Of a DNA stretch of 64,000 nucleotides, positions 8,307-16,849 are shown in pieces. Below the pieces are notes generated by a model, which did no database searches, was not told where the DNA came from, and saw only the letters and a program-made list of their open reading frames with translations. Positions within the stretch are counted from its first letter, which is position 1, and the number at the start of each line of letters is the position of its first letter. Source of the DNA: Bacteroidota bacterium (GTDB lineage: Bacteria; Bacteroidota; Bacteroidia; Flavobacteriales; JADGDT01); NCBI GenBank assembly GCA_039714315.1, contig JBDLJM010000002.1:1-64000 (forward strand), read 5' to 3'. A program made the translations under genes and the position numbers.

Positions 8307-9668
8307 ATGCCTATGACACCATTAAGATCTAAAACAGCAATTGAACCTCATAAAATTTTCGTTCTCGATACCTCTGTAATTATTTTTGATCACGATTCTA
8401 TTTTAAATTTTGAGGAAAATGATGTTGCTATACCAATTACAGTACTGGAAGAGTTAGATGAATTTAAGAAGGGTAGAGACACTAAAAACTATGCTGCCAG
8501 AGAGTTTATCCGATTTTTAGACAAAATTGCCGACACGCATTCACTACAAGAGTGGATAGATATTCCCGGTGAAGACAAAGGAGCCTTCAAAATAATAATG
8601 AACGGCAACAAATCTTCGGTTGATGCAAACGAAGTATACGCTGAAGAAAAAATGGATCACCGGATATTAAATGCAGCCCTCTCTCTTCAGGAACAGGAAC
8701 CGGAAAAGAAAGTGATTTTGGTTTCAAAGGATATAAACCTAAGATTAAAGGCAAAAGCCCTGAACCTTCATGCCGAAGATTACGAAACAGGGAAAGTTCA
8801 TGAGGTAGATAAATTATTGCATGGGGTACAAAAGGTTGTGGATGTAACCCATGATCAAATTGTTGTTCTTCACTCAAAAAAATATGTTGAAGAAGACCTG
8901 TTCCCCGAAATAGAAACCCCTCTGGCTAACGGATATTATATTTTTCAAAGTCCGGAAAGTTCTGCCTTAGCATACTTTAACCCATTTACTAAAAAATATG
9001 AAAAAGTGGACAAGAAGATGTGTTATGGAATAAAGCCTCACAACGCAGAACAAACCTTTGCTCTTCACGCATTACTTAAAGATGAGGTAAAACTGGTAGC
9101 TCTACAGGGAGTTGCGGGTACAGGAAAAACATTACTGGCACTTGCAGGTGCATTAGAACAGAGAAGAAATTTTAAACAGGTATATCTGGCAAGACCTATT
9201 GTTCCGCTTAGCAATAAAGACATTGGTTTTTTACCCGGCGATATTAAATCAAAGATCAATCCATACATGGAGCCTTTATGGGATAATTTAAAAGTTATTA
9301 AAAATCAATACGGCGAACATGACAAGGAGTTCAAGCAAATAAGTAATATGTTAGAAACAGAGAAATTAGTCATTGCTCCTCTGGCATATATTAGGGGAAG
9401 GAGTCTGGCTGAAGTTATTTTTATTGTTGACGAAGCTCAAAATCTGACTCCTCATGAAATTAAAACCATAATTACAAGAGCCGGAGAGAATGCCAAATTT
9501 ATATTTACCGGAGATGTTAAACAGATAGACACTCCATATCTTGATGACAAATCTAATGGTTTATCTTATCTGGTTGATAAACTTTCGGGCAATGAACTTT
9601 TCGCTCATGTAGAATTAATAAAAGGTGAGCGTTCTGCACTTGCCAATCTGGCAAACGATCTTTTATAA
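8307..9668 (+). CDS. PIN-PhoH (PhoH2/YlaK-type) ATPase
   Basis: This 453-residue protein joins an N-terminal PIN nuclease domain (VLDTSVIIFDHDSIL, about residues 13-28; acidic residues continue through the first 140 residues) to a C-terminal PhoH ATPase. Walker A is GVAGTGKTLLAL at about residue 268, and Walker B is FIVDEAQN near Asp375 followed by FTGDVKQID. PhoH2 proteins of this layout have been shown in other bacteria to unwind and cleave RNA. The gene stands alone with a 250-base AT-rich leader and is followed by a 159-bp repeat and a terminator. The domain call is secure; the cellular role is inferred. Confidence 0.9.
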   Translation: MPMTPLRSKTAIEPHKIFVLDTSVIIFDHDSILNFEENDVAIPITVLEELDEFKKGRDTKNYAAREFIRFLDKIADTHSLQEWIDIPGEDKGAFKIIMNGNKSSVDANEVYAEEKMDHRILNAALSLQEQEPEKKVILVSKDINLRLKAKALNLHAEDYETGKVHEVDKLLHGVQKVVDVTHDQIVVLHSKKYVEEDLFPEIETPLANGYYIFQSPESSALAYFNPFTKKYEKVDKKMCYGIKPHNAEQTFALHALLKDEVKLVALQGVAGTGKTLLALAGALEQRRNFKQVYLARPIVPLSNKDIGFLPGDIKSKINPYMEPLWDNLKVIKNQYGEHDKEFKQISNMLETEKLVIAPLAYIRGRSLAEVIFIVDEAQNLTPHEIKTIITRAGENAKFIFTGDVKQIDTPYLDDKSNGLSYLVDKLSGNELFAHVELIKGERSALANLANDLL

Positions 9669-9670
9669 AA

Positions 9671-9829
9671 ATACCAAATAAACAATGAAATGCACTATAT
9701 CTTTTTCGCCTAATCCATTTTTATTTCATTTAAAAATGCTTCCGTAGCTCTGCTATGCAATAATTTTTAAATTCGTAAAAAAGAATTATACTTCAAAGCT
9801 AACAGCGCATTCCATAATTTAATTGGTAT
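9671..9829 (+). repeat. 159-bp hairpin repeat, copy A
   Basis: Ends are ATACCAAAT and AATTGGTAT (terminal inverted repeats). The centre carries CTTCCGTAGCTCTGCTATGCAA (9739-9760). It aligns over its whole length, without obvious gaps, with the reverse complement of copy C at 52223-52381, agreeing at most positions, and shares the core with copy B. It contains no open frame. It lies directly after phoH. Confidence 0.85.
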
Positions 9830-9856
9830 AAAACCACATCAATACAATACCTATAT

Positions 9857-9892
9857 AAAAAAGGGAGCAAATCATATCTGGCTCCCTTTTTT
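9857..9892. terminator. Bidirectional terminator
   Basis: AAAAAAGGGAGC (9857-9868) pairs with GCTCCCTTTTTT (9881-9892) around a 12-base loop. It serves phoH on the plus strand and the small PspC gene on the minus strand. Confidence 0.85.
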
Positions 9893-9959
9893 ATTAATTC
9901 ATAATCACCTGAAAAAAAATCAGGCAATCCGATTGTTTACTGACGTATTTGGAATAATA

Positions 9960-10109
9960 TTATTTTGTAATAGCCTTAACTACCCACAAAATCAAATAAA
10001 GTACAACACCAGTACCATAAGCAAGTACTAAAACAGCAAAAATTATTCTAAATATTAGCGGATCTACATTAAATTTACTACCCAACCAATCGCATACTCC
10101 TAAAATCAT
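9960..10109 (-). CDS. PspC-domain mini-protein
   Basis: This 49-residue frame reads MILGVCDWLGSKFNVDPLIF, then a hydrophobic stretch, GTGVVLYLILWVV and ending KAITK. This is the PspC pattern: GVC-x-G/W-L at the start, F-N/D-V/I-DP-x-x-x-R, and a Gly-containing membrane segment. It would be a small inner-membrane protein, by homology linked to envelope stress. The purine stretch AAAGAATAG precedes the ATG. It lies 47 bases upstream of the glycosidase 3' end on the same strand and is followed by a terminator. Confidence 0.75.
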   Translation of the reverse strand: MILGVCDWLGSKFNVDPLIFRIIFAVLVLAYGTGVVLYLILWVVKAITK

Positions 10110-10156
10110 ATTCTATTCTTTAATTATTATGACACAACAAGGTACAAATTATTTAC

Positions 10157-12385
10157 TTACTCAGCCAATACTATTTTAGCTGATTTCAACAGAGCTTTAT
10201 TTATCTCTCTATTCATATTTTGATTGAAATCGTCGTACTGCAACTTTATCCTGTTATTTCCTTTTTCTAAATTAACTTCAATAACATTCGACCATCCAAA
10301 TTCGCTCCAGTTATCTTCGCCTCTCTGCGGCATCACTACTGCAGCAATATATTCATCGTTTAAATAAAGTGATCTAAGCGCACATTTATTCTCAGTATTA
10401 ATAGGTCCGCTTCCGTTTGCATATTCAAATGTCACAAAGTATTTTCCCTCTTTTAATACATTAAATTCTGTATAAATCTGATTGTTTTCTATCTGTGTCA
10501 AAACCAGTGACTCTACATCTTTAGCTGAAGTTTTTTCAAACTTCCCTACCGGGATAGTTACTGAAAATGAATTTTCAAATTCTACCGGCTCACTCAAAAA
10601 CGACTCATTTCCAATTTTATCGATAGCCTTTACCTGATAACTTTCAAACGCCCCGTCAACTAATCGATTATACTGAGTATCGTCAGTTTGAATTTTCAAC
10701 ACTCCATTTCGATAAATTTGATATGAAATTGCATTCTCGGTTGCTTCCCACTTTAATATATCTCCCTCAACTTTCAACACAGGAGTTTCAGGAGAGAATT
10801 TATTCTCCACCAGATTGATCTTAGAATTCTGGTTCAATTGTCCGTTCATCACAATTTCAATATTGTGTTCTCCTTCAAGCGTAGCATCAACATAAGGATC
10901 CTGTTCTTCTCCATCAATCCTGAATGATGCAATTTTATTTCCAAAACCACTTATTTTAATATTTAAGATTGAGTTTCGGTACTTATAATTTTTCAACTCC
11001 AGGTTTCCTCCATAAGCTGAAGGTATCAAAGGATCAAAACTAATGGAGTTAGCGTTATATTCTATTCCAAAAAGAATCTTGTAATAGTTTGACAATTGTG
11101 CGGCTACAGACCATAACATATTATGGGAGTTCATAGCCTCCACATCTGTTTGCTCCCAGTCTCCGGTTTCTGCAACATAATTTTCATAGTTTGTAAGAAA
11201 TAAACCCGCCGACCTGAATAGTGATGCCATCCCAAATTCAACGGCCTTTTCATTATGAACTTTCTTTGCAGCCAAATTCCAATACCCTTGAACAAAAGGC
11301 CAAATTCCATTATTATGATAAGGATGAATATTCGGAATTTGAGGATAAAAAACAGGTGTTCCCCATTTTACAACAGGAAAACTTTCGATCATTTTTTTAG
11401 CTCTTTCGTCAGAAGCTATCCCAAAACGAACCATGTGCGATGCACCTAAAGCTTCTGCTTTCGGCGATAAGCTCAAGTAATTTCTACCATAAAGAAAATT
11501 TCCGTAATAGCCTTTAGATTCAATCCAGAATTGATCATTAAGAGCCTTTTTTATATTCCTGGCCAACACCTCATATTCGCCGGCATCCTCACCCAACAGA
11601 TGACTTATTTCGCTCAACACCATTAAAGCACGATAATGCACTGCAATCGTACCTAAATTCTCGGAATTATAAATATCAACCGGCTGCATCCAGCGCGGAT
11701 ATGATTGCTCCCTCCAATCAATAAACGAAGACTCTCCCTTTGTTAATCCGTCTTTTGTGAAAGCAACTTTTATATCGTCATCTAATGAGTTTTTTATAAT
11801 AATATAAATCTGATTTAGCCATTCTCTGTCTCCGGTAATTTTATAAAGATGCCATGCTGCCGGAGCCCAAATCATTCTGTCGGTTGACACAGGCCAGGCT
11901 CCACCTGTTCCGGTATCCTGAATTATTCTATTGTCATCAACTTTTTTTAGAAGACCTTTTTTCACTACTTCCGGATGAGTAACAGATAAACTCAACATTG
12001 ATGCATAACTCAAATCACGGGTCCATACTCCTCCCCATTTTGCTCCTGTATCAAAATAACCATCAGAGGTAACCAGGTTTTCAGACTCTTCCAAAGCCAT
12101 ATTATATAAAGCATTCAACAGTCGTGAATCTGATGAAAATTGAGGGAACTTTGATATATCTCTTTTTAATTTCCATGTCATGGATGTATCAATTCCAACC
12201 TTCGAAAGCACCTGATAATCAGACCTGATCTCAATATCAGAAATTGCTTCTGCTTCAAATTCTCCTTGATGTACAAAATCTTTACCAACAGTGTAATCGT
12301 CCGACTGATACAGTACCTCATTACTGTCTATTTCGCAGGAAGTGAACATTCCTATCAGACCTAACACATAAACTATTTTCCTCAT
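10157..12385 (-). CDS. Secreted (alpha/alpha)6-barrel glycosidase lipoprotein
   Basis: This is a 742-residue protein with a lipoprotein signal peptide (Cys17 in MFTSC), so it is anchored in an envelope membrane. Residues about 80-460 look like a six-hairpin glycosidase barrel of the kind seen in amylo-alpha-1,6-glucosidase, GH15 and trehalase relatives: GGVWTRDLSYASML, GGAWPVSTDRMIWAPAAWHL, NNGIWPFVQGYWNLA and ETGDWEQTDVEAMNSHNMLW. A fibronectin III-like segment follows (about 545-620), then a beta-rich carbohydrate-binding-like C-terminus (about 630-740). The substrate and exact GH family cannot be settled by eye. It has its own promoter upstream. Confidence 0.7.
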   Translation of the reverse strand: MRKIVYVLGLIGMFTSCEIDSNEVLYQSDDYTVGKDFVHQGEFEAEAISDIEIRSDYQVLSKVGIDTSMTWKLKRDISKFPQFSSDSRLLNALYNMALEESENLVTSDGYFDTGAKWGGVWTRDLSYASMLSLSVTHPEVVKKGLLKKVDDNRIIQDTGTGGAWPVSTDRMIWAPAAWHLYKITGDREWLNQIYIIIKNSLDDDIKVAFTKDGLTKGESSFIDWREQSYPRWMQPVDIYNSENLGTIAVHYRALMVLSEISHLLGEDAGEYEVLARNIKKALNDQFWIESKGYYGNFLYGRNYLSLSPKAEALGASHMVRFGIASDERAKKMIESFPVVKWGTPVFYPQIPNIHPYHNNGIWPFVQGYWNLAAKKVHNEKAVEFGMASLFRSAGLFLTNYENYVAETGDWEQTDVEAMNSHNMLWSVAAQLSNYYKILFGIEYNANSISFDPLIPSAYGGNLELKNYKYRNSILNIKISGFGNKIASFRIDGEEQDPYVDATLEGEHNIEIVMNGQLNQNSKINLVENKFSPETPVLKVEGDILKWEATENAISYQIYRNGVLKIQTDDTQYNRLVDGAFESYQVKAIDKIGNESFLSEPVEFENSFSVTIPVGKFEKTSAKDVESLVLTQIENNQIYTEFNVLKEGKYFVTFEYANGSGPINTENKCALRSLYLNDEYIAAVVMPQRGEDNWSEFGWSNVIEVNLEKGNNRIKLQYDDFNQNMNREINKALLKSAKIVLAE

Positions 12386-12409
12386 TTCAGTTTTTATTAG
12401 TTACTTACA

Positions 12410-12441
12410 CAAAAATACTATTCATTCTACTACTTTTGCAA
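12410..12441 (-). promoter_or_regulatory. Promoter of the glycosidase lipoprotein gene
   Basis: Reading on the minus strand, TTG (12441-12439), 21 bases, then TATTTTTG (12417-12410) match the Bacteroidota promoter pattern. The start codon lies 25 bases further on. On the opposite strand TACTTTTG at 12431-12438 is a perfect -7 element pointing towards the desulfurase gene, but lacks a clear -33 element. Confidence 0.5.
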
Positions 12442-12457
12442 TCAATATTAAATAATA

Positions 12458-12513
12458 ACACCAAATGAGCATTATAAATTTATTTAACACTCATTTGAAA
12501 TTACAATTGGTAT
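12458..12513. repeat. ACACCAAAT...ATTGGTAT element with CAAATGAG hairpin (element E)
   Basis: This 56-base element has ends related to the 159-bp repeats and an internal perfect inverted pair CAAATGAG/CTCATTTG. It ends 14 bases before the desulfurase ATG, so a hairpin would form in that gene's leader if transcription starts at the -7 element at 12431. Confidence 0.55.
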
Positions 12514-12527
12514 AAACTTCAGATCAG

Positions 12528-13670
12528 ATGATATATTTAGACAATGCTTCTACAACAAAACTAAATAACAAGGTGTTAAATACAATGACCAAGGCTTTGG
12601 AGGAGATTTATGGCAACCCTTCATCAACCCATTCTTTAGGCAGAAAAGCAAAAGTTGCAGTAGAATCGGCGCGAAATTCAATATCAAAGATTCTAAATTG
12701 TAAAGCGAAAGAAATAATTTTCACATCCGGAGCAACCGAGGCAAACAATGCTATTATTTTTAATGCAGTCAACACCCTAAATGTTGAACGTATAATTTCT
12801 TCACCTATAGAACATCACTCTGTATTTGATACAATAAAAAAGATTGAAAACGATAATCTGGCAGAAGTTCACTGGCTGACAATTAATGAAAAAGGAAATT
12901 TTGATTTTGATGAGCTGGAGGGACTTTTAAAAGAGGACAAAAAGACTTTCGTTAGTCTTATGCATGTAAACAACGAAATCGGCAATATTACCGACATAGA
13001 AAAAGTGGGGAATTTATGCCGAAACTATAATGCAGTTTTCCACTCTGATACTGTTCAGGGCATAACTCACCTCAACTATGATCTTGAAAAGCTCCCTGTT
13101 GACTTCATCTGCGCCAGTGCACATAAGTATGGAGGACCAAAAGGGGTAGGTTTAATATTCAAACGTGATGGTGTAAAATTTTCGAAACAAATTTACGGAG
13201 GCGAACAGGAAAGAGACTTTAGAGCAGGTACCGAAAATATTCACGGAATTATTGCCATGCAAAAAGCTATAGAAATTGCCTTTAGCGAAAAAGAAAAGAT
13301 TAACAATCATATTAGCAATCTAAAAAAACACCTGATAACATCGCTAAAAAAAGAAATTCAGGGCATTAAATTTAATGGCCTGTCGGACAATCCTGAAGAA
13401 AGCATTCCAACTATTTTGAATATAAAATTACCTCTTTCAAAACCGGGCAAGATGATTGTTTTTCAATTTGATTTAAAAGGAGTTGCCATTTCTGAGGGAA
13501 GTGCCTGCTCTTCGGGCGGAAGTTTAGGTTCGCACGTACTCAGGGAATTGCACAGCGACCCGGCAAACCCGGGAAGCAACATCAGAATCTCCTTTGGACC
13601 TGAAAACACACTTGAGGAGGTAGACTTATTTACAAAAATTCTCAAAGAAATTATCTCAACATCAAAATAA
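12528..13670 (+). CDS. Cysteine desulfurase, NifS/IscS-like
   Basis: This 380-residue PLP enzyme of aminotransferase class V takes sulfur from cysteine for iron-sulfur clusters or thio-modification. YLDNASTTKLN opens the protein, TSGATEANN and SPIEHHSV follow, the PLP lysine is Lys200 in SAHKYGGPKG, and the catalytic Cys327 lies in EGSACSSGG. The flexible-loop sequence is of the short IscS-like class. No iscU or other cluster genes are adjacent. The next gene, a nucleosidase, begins 9 bases later, so these form an operon that ends at a strong terminator. Confidence 0.92.
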   Translation: MIYLDNASTTKLNNKVLNTMTKALEEIYGNPSSTHSLGRKAKVAVESARNSISKILNCKAKEIIFTSGATEANNAIIFNAVNTLNVERIISSPIEHHSVFDTIKKIENDNLAEVHWLTINEKGNFDFDELEGLLKEDKKTFVSLMHVNNEIGNITDIEKVGNLCRNYNAVFHSDTVQGITHLNYDLEKLPVDFICASAHKYGGPKGVGLIFKRDGVKFSKQIYGGEQERDFRAGTENIHGIIAMQKAIEIAFSEKEKINNHISNLKKHLITSLKKEIQGIKFNGLSDNPEESIPTILNIKLPLSKPGKMIVFQFDLKGVAISEGSACSSGGSLGSHVLRELHSDPANPGSNIRISFGPENTLEEVDLFTKILKEIISTSK

Positions 13671-13679
13671 TCCACATCT

Positions 13680-14474
13680 ATGATAAATAACAAGAAATAC
13701 ATACTGGTCTTCCTTCTTGGAGCATTAACATTTTGGGCCTATAACAAGTTTGCCTTCCCAAAAGTAGAGCAAAAAATAAGACCCCAAATTTCAACAACTG
13801 GAATAATAGGAGCAATGGATGAAGAAGTAAACATCCTAAAAGATTCGATGCAGGTAGATACTGTTATCCAAAAAGCCGGGATGGACTTTTATAAAGGAAA
13901 AATAAACTCTAAACAGATTATTGTAGTAAAAAGCGGTATAGGTAAGGTTAATGCGGCAATAGCTACTCAACTACTTATTGATAATTTTAGCGTAAGCAAC
14001 ATTATAAATACGGGGGTAGCAGGAGGATTAAATGACACGCTAAATATTGCTGACATTGTAATAGCCAAATCACTGCGTTACCACGATTTTGATGTAAGCA
14101 GTTTTGGATATAAAATCGGAAAAATTCCAAGGATGGACACCTCTGTATTTTACTCCGATAGAATGATGATGGCTAATATTCTTAAAAACGGAAGAGGCTT
14201 AAAATATAGAATTGGCTATGGAGACATTTCTTCCGGCGATCAGTTCATTGCAAACGAAATACAAAAGAATGAAATAGTAAATTTATTCAACTCCGATGCA
14301 GTAGAAATGGAATCAGCGGCGATAGCACATGTGTGCTACCTCAACAATATCCCTTTTGTAATAGTTAGATCTATATCCGATAAAGCTAATGGCGAGGCAC
14401 CTGCCAACTACAGTAAGTTTGAAAATGAAGCCGCAATAAAGTCAGCCACGCTTATTTTGAAGTCGATTAATTAA
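13680..14474 (+). CDS. mtnN: MTA/SAH nucleosidase with N-terminal membrane segment
   Basis: This is a 264-residue protein. Residues about 40-264 form a phosphorylase-fold nucleosidase that splits adenine from 5'-methylthioadenosine or S-adenosylhomocysteine: GIIGAMDEEV at the start, NTGVAGGLND, AVEMESAAIAHVC and VRSISDKANG with the catalytic Asp. The unusual part is an N-terminal hydrophobic segment (residues about 7-23, preceded by NNKK), which predicts export or membrane anchoring, whereas the usual enzyme is cytoplasmic and about 230 residues long. It follows the desulfurase gene by 9 bases. Confidence 0.88.
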   Translation: MINNKKYILVFLLGALTFWAYNKFAFPKVEQKIRPQISTTGIIGAMDEEVNILKDSMQVDTVIQKAGMDFYKGKINSKQIIVVKSGIGKVNAAIATQLLIDNFSVSNIINTGVAGGLNDTLNIADIVIAKSLRYHDFDVSSFGYKIGKIPRMDTSVFYSDRMMMANILKNGRGLKYRIGYGDISSGDQFIANEIQKNEIVNLFNSDAVEMESAAIAHVCYLNNIPFVIVRSISDKANGEAPANYSKFENEAAIKSATLILKSIN

Positions 14475-14491
14475 GCTTTAATTTAACGACA

Positions 14492-14527
14492 AAAAAAACT
14501 CGAAGCACTATCACTTCGAGTTTTTTT
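14492..14527. terminator. Bidirectional terminator
   Basis: AAAAAAACTCGAAG (14492-14505) and CTTCGAGTTTTTTT (14514-14527) form a 14-bp stem with an 8-base loop between the nucleosidase gene (plus) and the coiled-coil protein gene (minus). Confidence 0.9.
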
Positions 14528-14545
14528 ATTAATATTTTTTACATC

Positions 14546-15139
14546 CTACAATTTGCCAAGCTTCATTTTGGCATCATGCAACTCTCTGTTAAGCTTAGTA
14601 AACCTTTCGAGATTATTTTTCTTATGTGCATCAAATTCTTTTTCAAGATCTTCGAACTTATCTTTAGCTTCTCTGGTAATTTGATAGCTTTGTTTGTAAA
14701 GGAAGAAAAATACTCCGACTAATATCAATAATACGATCGCAGTCACATACATAATAGTCGCAAAACTTCCCTTCGATATTTGCAAGCCCATTGTAGAAAA
14801 ACTATCCTCCCGTGTTAAACTTTCATCAAGATTCCCCTGAGTGCTTTTCAGGTCAGCATTTAAGCTTGTAATTGTTGTTTCAAGGTTAGATATAGTTTCT
14901 CTATCACTTACAATTGTATTCTCCAAATTACTGATTGTATCATTTAAAGCTTTATAAAACTCATTAATTTGATATTCCTTGAAAAACAAATAACCATCCC
15001 ATAAATTAAGGTTCTTCTTAAATACAGAAAACTGTTCTTCAATTTTTACCTCCTTCTTCCATGCATTAATATCTTTTTTTGCGAAAGCCGATATTGATAA
15101 TGTCATCATTATCAAAACAAATGCTGCTACTCTTCTCAT
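14546..15139 (-). CDS. Exported coiled-coil membrane protein, unknown function
   Basis: This 197-residue protein is one I do not recognise. It has a signal peptide (residues 1-20, ending AFA), a long heptad-rich coiled coil (about 60-110, with repeated TISNLE/TITSLN), one transmembrane segment (about 125-148) and a second charged helical region to the end. The layout predicts a periplasmic coiled coil joined through the membrane to a cytoplasmic helix. It is monocistronic, with the terminator described above at its 3' end and a 490-base AT-rich region upstream. Confidence 0.7.
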   Translation of the reverse strand: MRRVAAFVLIMMTLSISAFAKKDINAWKKEVKIEEQFSVFKKNLNLWDGYLFFKEYQINEFYKALNDTISNLENTIVSDRETISNLETTITSLNADLKSTQGNLDESLTREDSFSTMGLQISKGSFATIMYVTAIVLLILVGVFFFLYKQSYQITREAKDKFEDLEKEFDAHKKNNLERFTKLNRELHDAKMKLGKL

Positions 15140-15627
15140 CTTTTAATCTATATAAATTTGTTTTTCATTTATCCAATATTACCTTGTCATTTGCACCATC
15201 TATCAAAGACCATAATTCAAGGTATTATCTTTTGTATTCCGTATTTGCGAAATTAATTAACAATTACAGTACTTACAAATATTTACATAATAAGTTAGTC
15301 CCTAACAGTAAAATTATCTATACCTCTACTATTCAGGTACTTACATCCACTATGTCTTCGTATTTTCACCAACAAATTGTTAACACTATAATAAATGTAA
15401 TATTTATATTTCAACAATTATCAATTTTTATAGCACAATATTAAAATTTAACAACTAATCAAACAATAAATAGGTCAGCTTTAGTATTATCAGAGTCGAA
15501 TTATGTTGATAAACAATCCGGAAAAAGCTAATACTTATCAAACAATTGTTTTAAATTTTGACTTCGATTTTATCATTCAATTTCTGAACTGAAATCTTTA
15601 AAAATCACAGTATAAAGAAAATTAGCA
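15140..15627. other. AT-rich divergent intergenic region
   Basis: This 488-base gap between the divergent coiled-coil protein and sbcD genes has many short A/T runs and stop codons in all frames. I see no clear promoter pair, stem-loop or repeat. It must hold the two divergent promoters. An apparent frame at 15079-15444 has no homology features and is treated as spurious. Confidence 0.5.
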
Positions 15628-16845
15628 ATGCGTATACTACATACATCTGACTGGCATTTAGGAAAAAAACTGGAACGTTTTTCCAGACTAGAAGAACAAA
15701 TATCCGTAATGGAGGAAATTTGTGATATTGCTAATTCAGAAGAAACGGATGCCATAATTGTTGCAGGAGATGTTTTCGACACCTTTAACCCTCCCGTTGA
15801 GGCTGTAGAACTTTTCTACAGAACCCTACGCAAACTTTCTAACAACGGAAAGCGACCTGTCGTTGTTATTGCCGGCAATCATGATTCTGCCGACAGAATA
15901 GAAGCACCGGATCCGCTGGCACGTGAATTAGGGATAATTTTTGTTGGATACCCGAATTCAAAAATAAATACATTTGAACTGGATAGCGGATTAAAACTAA
16001 TTAATTCGGACAAAGGATTTTTAGAGTTTCTTCTTCCAAACTCTGAACTTTTAAGGATATTAACTACCCCGTATGCAAACGAGCAACGTTTAAGAAGCTT
16101 TTTGGGAGTTGAAGATTCCGAAGATGAACTAAGAAATATTTTGGAAGAGAACTGGAAAGAAACGGCAGAAAAATACTGCGATTCTAAAGGTGTAAATATT
16201 CTAACTGCCCACTTATTTTTCACAAAAAAAGGAAGTAAAATCCAAAATGAACCAGATGATGAAAAACCGATCTTACATATCGGCGGAGCACAGGCGATAT
16301 ACAGCAATTCCATTCCGAAAGAAATTCAATATACTGCCTTAGGCCATCTTCACCGCAAACAGATTGTAGACGATACTGTTTCGCCTGTAGTTTATTGCGG
16401 AACTCCAATAGCCTACAGCTTTGGAGAAAGCAATCAGGATAAATTTGTAGCCGTTTTAGATATCAAAGCAAATGAAAAAGCCATTATAAATTTTGTAGAA
16501 TTAAAAAATGGAAAAAAACTATTAAGGAAGGTCTTCAATGATTTGGAGGTTGCAAGAGAATGGTTAACAGAAAATAAAAATGCTCTGGTTGAAATAACTT
16601 TAGAGATGGATAATTTCATGACAGCCGATGAAAAAAAATCTCTTTTTGATATTCATGACGGGATAGTGAATATAATTCCAAAAATCAATAAAAAAGATGG
16701 AGATACGGACTCTGAATCTAAGTCCATAAACATCCAGGATGACCTGCCCAGCCTGTTTAAAAAATATTTTTCATCTAAAAATGGAGGCCAGGAACCTAAT
16801 GAAGAGTTGATGGAACTATTCAACGAAGTTATTTCTAAAAACTAA
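15628..16845 (+). CDS. sbcD: SbcCD nuclease subunit D (Mre11-like)
   Basis: This 405-residue calcineurin-fold nuclease subunit pairs with SbcC to open hairpins and protein-blocked DNA ends. The metal-binding motifs are RILHTSDWHLGK, VAGDVFDTFNPP, VIAGNHDSADR, TAHLF and ALGHLHRKQ, all present in order. The C-terminal 120 residues form the less conserved capping region. It ends 4 bases before sbcC, a standard operon arrangement. Confidence 0.95.
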   Translation: MRILHTSDWHLGKKLERFSRLEEQISVMEEICDIANSEETDAIIVAGDVFDTFNPPVEAVELFYRTLRKLSNNGKRPVVVIAGNHDSADRIEAPDPLARELGIIFVGYPNSKINTFELDSGLKLINSDKGFLEFLLPNSELLRILTTPYANEQRLRSFLGVEDSEDELRNILEENWKETAEKYCDSKGVNILTAHLFFTKKGSKIQNEPDDEKPILHIGGAQAIYSNSIPKEIQYTALGHLHRKQIVDDTVSPVVYCGTPIAYSFGESNQDKFVAVLDIKANEKAIINFVELKNGKKLLRKVFNDLEVAREWLTENKNALVEITLEMDNFMTADEKKSLFDIHDGIVNIIPKINKKDGDTDSESKSINIQDDLPSLFKKYFSSKNGGQEPNEELMELFNEVISKN

Positions 16846-16849
16846 GCCC

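Noticed and set aside
15079-15444. 121-codon frame across the sbcD upstream region
   Set aside because: It starts inside the coiled-coil gene in antisense and continues into AT-rich non-coding DNA with a composition typical of chance frames.
15879-16313. 144-codon frame antisense to sbcD
   Set aside because: sbcD is complete with all metal-binding motifs; the antisense frame has no domain features.
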